From: an archaeon
GTDB taxonomy: Archaea; Asgardarchaeota; Hermodarchaeia; Hermodarchaeales; Hermodarchaeaceae
Direction: 5' to 3'
DNA: 40,716 nt
Assembly (NCBI GenBank): GCA_016550425.1
Contig: JABXGS010000174.1
Location: forward strand, 1-40,716
Below, in pieces: positions 32,672 through 39,445 of the stretch. Position 1 is the stretch's first letter. Every line of letters begins with the position of its first letter. The notes beneath the pieces were generated by a model. The model worked only from the letters and a program-made list of their open reading frames with translations, was not told the origin of the DNA and made no database searches. The translations under genes were made by a program, and so were the position numbers.

Positions 32672-34234
32672 CTATAAATTCCTCGCCTGGTCCTCTAATT
32701 TCCGTTTATCAATTTTACCTGCACTCGTTGTAGGCAATTCATCAACGAAGATTATTCGTTTTGGTATTTTATACCGAGCAAGTTTGGACCGCATAAATTC
32801 AGTCAACTCACTTTCTAATACTTGTTTGCCTTTCTCCAGAACAATAAAGGCACAACCTACTTCACCCCATTTTTTATCAGGCATTCCGACCACAGCAGCT
32901 TGATCAATTGCGGGGTGCTCATCTAATACCCGTTCAATTTCAATTGGGAAAACATTCTCGCCACCTGAAATGAATAATTCCTTCTTACGTCCAGCGATAT
33001 AATAAAAGCCATCTTGGTCTTGACGAACCAGATCTCCTGTGTGAACCCATCCATCAGGTTCAATTGTGTCTTGTGTGGCTTGAAGGTTGTTCCAATAGCC
33101 GCTGAAGGCGTGAGGTCCCCGGAGAAGAAGTTCTCCCACTTGTTCTTGTGGCACGTCTTCAAGGTCATCATTTACTACGCGTAGTTCATTGTGGAAGAAG
33201 GGTAATCCGACTGCGGTGGGTTTAGTTTTTGAGGCGCCTGGTGGCATGTAGAAGTTGTTGGGTCCAACTTCAGTGAGACCGTACCCCATGGCGAATTCTT
33301 GGCCACAGTCCCAGAAGGCTTCCATAATGGATACAGGGCATGGAGCCCCGCCGCTGAGCCAGAAGCGTACTGAACTGAAGTCAGTAGTAGCAAATGCGGG
33401 GGTGTTAATCATGAGATGATACATAGTAGGGACACCAATAACGATGGTGCAGCCTTCTTTCTCGATTCGTTGGAGGGTATCGAGTGCATCAAATTTTTGC
33501 CAGAGTAAAACACGAGCACCCACATGGAAGAGGGGAATGAGGAGGACGTTCCAGCCACCGGTATGAAAAAGGGGGAAGATTATGGGGCAGACATCGGTTG
33601 GGCCAAGTCCCCAGTTGATGATGGTATTCACCGAATTCCAGAAGACGTGGCGATGTGAGATAATGGCGCCTTTGGGGAGGCCGGTGGTTCCTCCGGTGGG
33701 GAGGATAAAACAGGGATCTTCAAAGTGCATAGTTGGTCTTTGGGGCGGGCTTGTTGATTGTTTCTTGAGGTGTTGGAGATAGGAGTGAATCTTAGGTATA
33801 GAGGTTTTATCAACGGCGAGGAGATCAGAAAGGCTGGGGGTATTGGGGTGAAATTCGCTGATGACTTCATCGAAAATTTTCTCGAAGATGAGCACTTTGG
33901 GAGTCACATTGTTGATATATTCTTGGTGTTCGACGGCTGCAAGCCGGACGTTGAGAGGGACTAGAATGGCTCCAAGTTTTCCGCAGGCAGCGAATGCATC
34001 GATGCATTCGAGACGATTGTTGAGTAGAAAAGCAACACGGTCTCCCTTCTTGATTTCATATTGTTGGGAGAGCAGGTTGGCGAGTTGGTTGCCCCGTTGA
34101 TTTAACTCGGTATATGTATAACGGCTGTTGGTAGTAACATCAAAGAGGGCTTCACGGTCTGGAGTGAGAGTTGCGCGACGTCCGAGCCAGTCACCGATCC
34201 ATTCCCAATCTTCAGGTGGTGAAATATTCATCAT
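32672..34234 (-). CDS. Acyl-CoA synthetase, AMP-forming (class I adenylate-forming enzyme)
   Basis: 520 residues. P-loop TGGTTGLPKG at 180-189, GYGLTEVGPNNF (A5), GWVHTGDLVRQDQDGFYYIAGRKKELFISGGENVFP (A7-A8) and the C-terminal catalytic lysine in TTSAGKIDKRKL. This is the complete motif set of fatty-acyl-CoA synthetases that activate a carboxylate as acyl-AMP and then CoA thioester; chain length is not readable. It lies 35 bases downstream of the alpha/beta hydrolase gene on the same strand, a pairing that fits ester hydrolysis followed by acyl activation. ATG at 34234. Confidence 0.92.
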   Translation of the reverse strand: MMNISPPEDWEWIGDWLGRRATLTPDREALFDVTTNSRYTYTELNQRGNQLANLLSQQYEIKKGDRVAFLLNNRLECIDAFAACGKLGAILVPLNVRLAAVEHQEYINNVTPKVLIFEKIFDEVISEFHPNTPSLSDLLAVDKTSIPKIHSYLQHLKKQSTSPPQRPTMHFEDPCFILPTGGTTGLPKGAIISHRHVFWNSVNTIINWGLGPTDVCPIIFPLFHTGGWNVLLIPLFHVGARVLLWQKFDALDTLQRIEKEGCTIVIGVPTMYHLMINTPAFATTDFSSVRFWLSGGAPCPVSIMEAFWDCGQEFAMGYGLTEVGPNNFYMPPGASKTKPTAVGLPFFHNELRVVNDDLEDVPQEQVGELLLRGPHAFSGYWNNLQATQDTIEPDGWVHTGDLVRQDQDGFYYIAGRKKELFISGGENVFPIEIERVLDEHPAIDQAAVVGMPDKKWGEVGCAFIVLEKGKQVLESELTEFMRSKLARYKIPKRIIFVDELPTTSAGKIDKRKLEDQARNL

Positions 34235-34269
34235 TGTTGTTCACATAAGAATAACTACACATTTAATCT

Positions 34270-35049
34270 TCAGTTATTACTATCAACTTCTGCTAAGAAG
34301 TCTAGTACGAGTTGGTTGAATTCCTCAGGATTATCTACCGGGGTCATGTGTGATGCGCCTTTCATCACGATGAATTTCGCGTCTGGTATCCAACTTTTTA
34401 ATTGTTCAGCGTGCCACATCGGTACTGTTTCATCCTTCTCACCTTGGATGATCAGAGTTGGCGTGCTGATAGTCTTTAATGCATTTGCGATGTTGAATCC
34501 AGCTGTTGAGAGAATGGCTAAACGATAGTCTGTTTTGTCAACTCGTCGTATCATTTCTCGTACATGATTTTTCGCTTCATCCGATGCCAGTCGAAGAATT
34601 TTCTTTGTTCCCCAGTCAGCAAACCAGTTCATATCGTGATCATCCATGAGTGTGAGGCGATCGCTCACAGCGTAATCCGCAATCATCGCTGCAGAATCAG
34701 CTAGAACCAGTCCCTTGACAAGCTGAGGATATTTTATGGTCAATACTTCAGCTACCATCCCACCCATTGAGAGCCCACAAACATGTGTCTGAGTGATATT
34801 GAGATGGTCAAGTAATGTCTTGAGGTCATCTGCGTGAGAATGGACTGGATATTCTTTTCGGGGTTTTGTGGATTTGCCAAAACCCTTTAAGTCAACTGCG
34901 ATTACTCTATAATGCTTGGCAAAAGGGGTAATCTGGTATCGCCAGCTTGTTAGGTCGCTCAATTGTCCATGGATAAGGAGGAGTGGGAAACCGTCACCAT
35001 TTTCTTCATAATAGAGTGTCACTTCTTCACATATTTCGACTTCTGGCAT
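34270..35049 (-). CDS. Alpha/beta hydrolase
   Basis: 259 residues with the full triad context: oxyanion-hole segment LLLIHGQLSDLTSW, nucleophile S94 in GLSMGG, acid in IIQGEKDETVP and His in KGASHMTPVDNP. The lid region (residues about 120-190) is charged and helical. Probably an esterase, lactonase or C-C bond hydrolase of the MhpC/pimeloyl-BioH-like group; substrate unknown. GAGG lies ten bases before the ATG. Likely co-transcribed with the acyl-CoA synthetase gene. Divergent from the tryptophan-rich membrane protein. Confidence 0.88.
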   Translation of the reverse strand: MPEVEICEEVTLYYEENGDGFPLLLIHGQLSDLTSWRYQITPFAKHYRVIAVDLKGFGKSTKPRKEYPVHSHADDLKTLLDHLNITQTHVCGLSMGGMVAEVLTIKYPQLVKGLVLADSAAMIADYAVSDRLTLMDDHDMNWFADWGTKKILRLASDEAKNHVREMIRRVDKTDYRLAILSTAGFNIANALKTISTPTLIIQGEKDETVPMWHAEQLKSWIPDAKFIVMKGASHMTPVDNPEEFNQLVLDFLAEVDSNN

Positions 35050-35100
35050 TTCTGGAGCCTCTTAAGAAGAATTGGATAGTGAAAATTTCACCTATTCATG

Positions 35101-35110
35101 TTTAAATATC
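35101..35110 (+). promoter_or_regulatory. TATA-like box upstream of the membrane protein at 35160
   Basis: TTTAAATATC lies about 55 bases before the ATG, giving a predicted leader near 30 bases that contains GGTG as a possible Shine-Dalgarno site. It is the clearest TATA-like run in the 110-base gap shared with the divergent alpha/beta hydrolase gene. Confidence 0.4.
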
Positions 35111-35159
35111 TTGACTGTGCGATATATGAAACGCCAAAACGTCAACTGGTGTTGACAAA

Positions 35160-36398
35160 ATGTCAGAAGAAAAACCGTTAGAAAATCAGATGTGGCGTCC
35201 GGTTATCACGAAGCGTCGGTGGAACTGGATTGTTTCAGGTTTGGTTAATTTCATCATTGTCTTCATAGTGGCCCTTGTTTTCTGGTATATCTTCATGGAC
35301 TGGAGATTCTCTCTCTTCTATTGGTCTGGCTGGCTATTTTTAGGATCAGCTATAGCTGGATGGGGAATCCTAGTTGTTGTCCTCCAAATCTGGTTTGAAC
35401 ACTACCTATCGTCCAAGATGAAAAGCTTGGTCACTCAGGGAATCGTCGGTACTTTACTCAATATCTTCGGTATTGCAATGATAATCCTGGTGTTCTGGTT
35501 TATTGTTGGTCCATACATGATTCCAATGTTTAGCCCCTTTGCTCTCATGAACGTCTCTTCGATTGGAGGTAACTGGTGGCTGGCACTCTTTCTGTCATCA
35601 GCAGCAATCGGTACAATCCTCTCGTGCGGTTTCAGTTTTGCATCCATTTGGGCAGCTGGAGGTATCTATTGGCCCTTCACAGAGTTAGAGCAACCCAAGC
35701 GTGGCTTCGTCGTTATGCTGATGGGAGTGGTGCTCACAACTGCGACCTGGCTCATCCTTTACTGGCCTTTTCAAATCGCAACCTCACTTCCCCCTGCTAC
35801 CACTACTGTTGATTGGACAATTTGGACTGCTTGGCCTTTCTGGGCATACGACCCAATTGCAGGCGAAGTAAACAATGGTGGCGCATATCTATCATTAGCG
35901 TTTACCCAGTGGATCATCTTATTCGGATTGCTTACGCTCATGACGTGGGAATATCAACCATGGAAAGCCCTAAAGAAACAACCGTGGATCGGTTTAGCAG
36001 CACTAATTGGTTGCACTCTCCTTGGTGCTCTCTTTGCATTCGTGATTATGCCCTTTTTGCTTGCGGGAATATTAGTAACAATGGGATTTGCAGCGATGCA
36101 CGGGTACTCAGCGTGGATTGCGGTATTCATCATAGTGAATATCTTCATCTGGACACATTATTTTGGCAACTGGCCAAACCACTACAGTACTATTATGAAC
36201 ATCATAATTCGTACTATCCTTGTCATCATCTTCGGAGTCATTAGCCTCTTCCTTTACTTCTTCATCTCACCAATTCTACTAGGAGATTTCCTCCTTACTG
36301 GCGTATTCAATCCTGTCAATTGGTTACTTTGGTTGCTTTGGGCGATGTTAATTCACGTCTACATCTGGAAACGTGCTCCAGGCTGGAAGAGCGTTTAA
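35160..36398 (+). CDS. Polytopic, tryptophan-rich membrane protein of unknown function
   Basis: 412 residues with about ten membrane helices. Tryptophans are unusually frequent and cluster at helix ends (WYIFMDWRFSLFYWSGW, WLLWLLWAMLIHVYIW). The short hydrophilic N-terminus (MSEEKPLENQMWRPVITKRRW) is presumably cytoplasmic. I see no transporter signature motif. The loop at about residues 205-245 (DWTIWTAWPFWAYDPIAGEVNNGG) is the longest extramembrane part. Isolated gene with its own TATA-like box and a pyrimidine-rich terminator-like tract downstream. Confidence 0.75.
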   Translation: MSEEKPLENQMWRPVITKRRWNWIVSGLVNFIIVFIVALVFWYIFMDWRFSLFYWSGWLFLGSAIAGWGILVVVLQIWFEHYLSSKMKSLVTQGIVGTLLNIFGIAMIILVFWFIVGPYMIPMFSPFALMNVSSIGGNWWLALFLSSAAIGTILSCGFSFASIWAAGGIYWPFTELEQPKRGFVVMLMGVVLTTATWLILYWPFQIATSLPPATTTVDWTIWTAWPFWAYDPIAGEVNNGGAYLSLAFTQWIILFGLLTLMTWEYQPWKALKKQPWIGLAALIGCTLLGALFAFVIMPFLLAGILVTMGFAAMHGYSAWIAVFIIVNIFIWTHYFGNWPNHYSTIMNIIIRTILVIIFGVISLFLYFFISPILLGDFLLTGVFNPVNWLLWLLWAMLIHVYIWKRAPGWKSV

Positions 36399-36439
36399 AA
36401 AGAGCAAATGGTCGAAAAACCGAAGAGCTACTAAACGTT

Positions 36440-36458
36440 CTTCCCTTTCCCCTTTTTT
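36440..36458 (+). terminator. Pyrimidine/T-rich tract after the tryptophan-rich membrane protein gene
   Basis: A run of C and T ending in T6 lies 42-60 bases after the stop. T-rich tracts without strong hairpins are the usual archaeal terminators. Confidence 0.4.
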
Positions 36459-36469
36459 ACCTCTTGATT

Positions 36470-37066
36470 CTATACAAGCCCAAGGAAAATCCCTGTTGTA
36501 AGGATTGCCAAAGCTACAAAAACAATTCCAAGTAGGTCACCTACCGTTGTGGTTAAGGGAGGGATAATGCTATCAGGATCCCGTCCTGAACGATAAACGA
36601 CCCTGGCAGCCAATAAGCCAATCAAGCTTGTTAACGCGGTAGCTAAAATACCTGCTAGCAGAATAGCAATGAAAAGGTGCGGAAAGCCGGTGATGGGAAA
36701 AATTGGTCCGATTATTGGTTCGAACCCGAGAGTGATAGCAATTACACAAACACCTAAGAATGCATAGGCTGTCATAGAGACGAGGAGTATAGCTATCAGA
36801 TTGGAGAGGAGAAGTCGGTAGGGTCGAAAGCCTTTGTCAAGTTCACCAGTATATAGGTGGCTGGTGATTCGAGCACCAACGACACCGGCAAGATCACCTG
36901 TAATATCGATGAATGCAGGAACCATGAGAAGGATTAGAGGGAAGATAGTCTTGAGCCCTTCAAGGGTGGTGTCCAGGAATTGTCCGGCAGCCAAGGCAAA
37001 GACTAAGACTACGAGGAGCACAGGGAGGCTCTCGATGAGAATTTTTCTCACAGTGTATTCAACCAT
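36470..37066 (-). CDS. MgtE/SLC41-type divalent cation transporter half, second subunit
   Basis: 198 residues from the ATG at 37066, which has GAGGTGA five bases upstream; a GTG at 37075 is part of that site. It is a single MgtE membrane domain of five helices. Family features include FIDITGDLAGVVGARITSHLYTG near the first helices and DPDSIIPPLTTTVGDLLGI in the last pair, where the Asp residues line the Mg2+ path in MgtE. There is no N-terminal or CBS cytosolic domain. Starts 14 bases after a second MgtE half, so the two probably form a heterodimer equivalent to the two-domain SLC41 proteins. Confidence 0.88.
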   Translation of the reverse strand: MVEYTVRKILIESLPVLLVVLVFALAAGQFLDTTLEGLKTIFPLILLMVPAFIDITGDLAGVVGARITSHLYTGELDKGFRPYRLLLSNLIAILLVSMTAYAFLGVCVIAITLGFEPIIGPIFPITGFPHLFIAILLAGILATALTSLIGLLAARVVYRSGRDPDSIIPPLTTTVGDLLGIVFVALAILTTGIFLGLV

Positions 37067-37079
37067 AGTCTTCACCTCG

Positions 37080-37709
37080 TCATAGGATGACAGGAATTAA
37101 CGGAATGAACGCTAATGCCACTTGAATAGCGATAATTAGGCACCCGATAGTGATGATGTCCCCAAGTGCCGCAACTAGAGGAATAGTGATATTATCCGGA
37201 TCAAGACCCCGAGCATGGGAAAATAACGATACGGTGACAGTAATTGTTACTTGAAATACACTAGCTAGCAGTGCAGTGATTAATGCAACGGCGAGAAAAT
37301 GTGGCAATTGAAGAGTAAGGCCAGTTTGTGGAGTAATGAGCTGAAGTAAAAATGCAACTACCCATGCCCCGATTCCTAGTGCTGTTGACATAATGATGAC
37401 TAGAAAGAATGCGGCTTTGATGTTAGCCTGGAGAGGCTCATTGAGCCCTTGTTTCCATGATATGGTTCCCAGATGCGTTCCTGATCCTAGGCGCTGGGCA
37501 AGGCTGGTAGAGATATTTCCACGTAATTGCATAAGACCGGGGATGAGGATAAATACGCCTATGAGGCTGTGGAATGCGATGTCAAGTTGAAGAAGGAGAG
37601 CGCCTGCAAGTAGCTCCGCTAGGACTGTAAAGAGTAAGACAGGCATCGCTTCGCGGTATACCCGCCAAATTAGTGAACGCTCGTGTGAGCGGCCGTTGGC
37701 CATCCCCAT
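37080..37709 (-). CDS. MgtE/SLC41-type divalent cation transporter half, first subunit
   Basis: About 209 residues from the ATG at 37709, which is five bases after GGTGA, the same spacing as its partner gene. Other in-phase starts are GTG 37718 and ATGs at 37715, 37712 and 37703. A basic N-terminus is followed by a five-helix MgtE domain with LIPGLMQLRGNISTSLAQRLGSGTHLG and LDPDNITIPLVAALGDIITIG, the counterparts of the family's Mg2+-pathway segments. Paired with the 198-residue half directly downstream. An operator-like inverted repeat lies about 100 bases upstream (37812-37830). Confidence 0.88.
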   Translation of the reverse strand: MGMANGRSHERSLIWRVYREAMPVLLFTVLAELLAGALLLQLDIAFHSLIGVFILIPGLMQLRGNISTSLAQRLGSGTHLGTISWKQGLNEPLQANIKAAFFLVIIMSTALGIGAWVVAFLLQLITPQTGLTLQLPHFLAVALITALLASVFQVTITVTVSLFSHARGLDPDNITIPLVAALGDIITIGCLIIAIQVALAFIPLIPVIL

Positions 37710-37811
37710 CATCATCACCTTGCGGGCTCGTAGGGGTCAGTGTGGCTCGTCGTTGAGCAGGTCGTATGCAGTCAGTCATTGGTTGGTCACCCTTTTGGAG
37801 CTTTGTATTAC

Positions 37812-37830
37812 GTGCCTTAAATTTAGGCAC
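37812..37830. promoter_or_regulatory. Operator-like inverted repeat overlapping a TATA-like core, upstream of the MgtE pair
   Basis: GTGCCT (37812-37817) and AGGCAC (37825-37830) flank TAAATTT. The AT core looks like a TATA box for the minus strand, with the transcription start expected near 37795, and the flanking arms give a site of the size used by dimeric metal-dependent repressors of the DtxR/MntR type. The link to metal regulation is inference from the downstream MgtE genes. Confidence 0.45.
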
Positions 37831-37897
37831 ACTTAAAAACCTTAGCAAGAGCAATTCAATAAATATCTTTCGTCAGACCACAATTACCAAACGGTCA

Positions 37898-39319
37898 TTA
37901 TTTAGTGAGAAGATATTGGTGGATGTTTCGAGCAGCCCGTTTTCCTTCCCCAGCAGCTGCAATGACGGTGCCTTCGCCACCTGTGATATCACCAGCAGCC
38001 CAGACGTGCGCTATTGAGGTTTCGAGGGTTTCGGGGTCAACGATGACATCGCCCCACCGATCACAGTCTAACCCTGGTGTACAACTGGGCACAGAAGGAT
38101 TTGCGCTCGCACCAATAGCAAATATCACCGTATCCACTGACATTTCAAACTCTGAACCTTCAATGGGTTCGGGACGACAACGTCCACTTTCATCGGGTTC
38201 TCCAAGGCAATTGCGGAGACAACGCATAACTTTGATTCGACCTTGATCGTCTCCAATCAACTCGATGGGCTGGGTGAGGAATTGGAAGTCCACTCCTTCT
38301 TCTTGGGCATGATAATACTCTTCACGCCGAACCGGCATTTCGTTTTCCGACCGACGGTATACAATATATACCTTCGTTGCACCCAAACGGAGTGCGGTAC
38401 GGGCACTATCCATAGCAGCATTGCCACCACCTATCACTGCAACAACTTTGCCATGAATAATGGGTGTGTCATAATCAGGGAATTGGTAAGCACGCATAAG
38501 ATTGACCCGGGTCAGGAATTCGTTGCTACTGTAGCTTCCTACGAGATTAACTCCGGGAATCCGAAGGAATCGTGGGAGACCCGCACCTGAAGCAAGGAGA
38601 ATGGCGTCAAAGCCCTGCTCGAAGAGATCATCGAAGGCATATAATTGTCCGATAAAGGCGTTCAATCGGAAGTCGACACCGATTTTTTTCAGGTAGTCAA
38701 CCTCCGCTTTGACGATAGCTTTGGGGAGGCGAAACTCAGGGATACCATACACTAGCACACCTCCAGGTTCATGCAGACTTTCAAACACTGTCACGTTAAG
38801 TCCCAGCAGCGCAAGATCTCCTGCCGCAGTAAGTCCTGCTGGACCACTCCCCACAATTGCAACTTTGCGACCAGTCGATTTAGGAAGCTTGGGGACTTGC
38901 ACTCCATGTTCGCGTTCCCAATCCGCTAGAAATCGTTCAACACGCCCAATTTCAATGGGATTGCCTTTTTTGCTCAAAATACACCCTGCTTGACATTGGA
39001 CTTCTTGGGGGCAGACCCGACCACAAATTGCGGGAAGACTATTTTTCTCTTTGATAATATTGATTGCTCTGCGATAGTCCTTCTCCCGAACCGCTTCTAG
39101 GAAGCGACCAATTTCGATTTCAACAGGACAGCCACTAACACATTTAGGATTCTTACAAGCCATACATCTTTCCGCTTCTTGAAGAACTTGGGATTCGGTA
39201 TAACCCAGATTGACTTCATCAAAGTTCTGAATTCGTTTCTTTGGATCCTGATGTGGCATCTCAGGCGGCTCGATTAGCCAAGGACGAGGCCGGTCTTCTT
39301 TTTGTTTCTTTGGTGTCAT
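37898..39319 (-). CDS. gltA: GltA/NfnB-type NADPH-dependent flavin oxidoreductase (homotetrameric glutamate synthase-like)
   Basis: 473 residues, usual for this family. The N-terminal ferredoxin-like helical domain carries two [4Fe-4S] cysteine sets: C52, C55, C60, C64 and C99, C103, C109, C113. It is followed by the FAD site VGSGPAGLTAAGDLA and the NADPH site VIGGGNAAMDSARTALRLGA. Relatives are the small subunit of glutamate synthase, sulfide dehydrogenase SudA and the NfnB subunit of electron-bifurcating transhydrogenase. No glutamate synthase large subunit or NfnA is visible nearby. It lies 126 bases downstream of an aldehyde:ferredoxin oxidoreductase gene on the same strand, so it may transfer electrons between reduced ferredoxin and NADP(H). 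The gene symbol refers to the family name. Confidence 0.87.
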   Translation of the reverse strand: MTPKKQKEDRPRPWLIEPPEMPHQDPKKRIQNFDEVNLGYTESQVLQEAERCMACKNPKCVSGCPVEIEIGRFLEAVREKDYRRAINIIKEKNSLPAICGRVCPQEVQCQAGCILSKKGNPIEIGRVERFLADWEREHGVQVPKLPKSTGRKVAIVGSGPAGLTAAGDLALLGLNVTVFESLHEPGGVLVYGIPEFRLPKAIVKAEVDYLKKIGVDFRLNAFIGQLYAFDDLFEQGFDAILLASGAGLPRFLRIPGVNLVGSYSSNEFLTRVNLMRAYQFPDYDTPIIHGKVVAVIGGGNAAMDSARTALRLGATKVYIVYRRSENEMPVRREEYYHAQEEGVDFQFLTQPIELIGDDQGRIKVMRCLRNCLGEPDESGRCRPEPIEGSEFEMSVDTVIFAIGASANPSVPSCTPGLDCDRWGDVIVDPETLETSIAHVWAAGDITGGEGTVIAAAGEGKRAARNIHQYLLTK

Positions 39320-39445
39320 GTGTAACCCTGCTTGTCTTGAAACCAGTCATCGAGGGTGCCAGTGTCACAGAATTAAAGCCTTCCGCAAATACAGAGAAAA
39401 AACGAACTACAACCATCGAACGATTCAGAGCCAGATACAATCTCA

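Noticed and set aside
37582..37854. Minus-strand frame in the leader of the MgtE pair, with an internal ATG after GGGTGA, as a Mg2+-sensing leader peptide
   Set aside because: It overlaps the MgtE gene for over 100 bases in another frame, its composition looks random, and no such archaeal leader mechanism is known to me.
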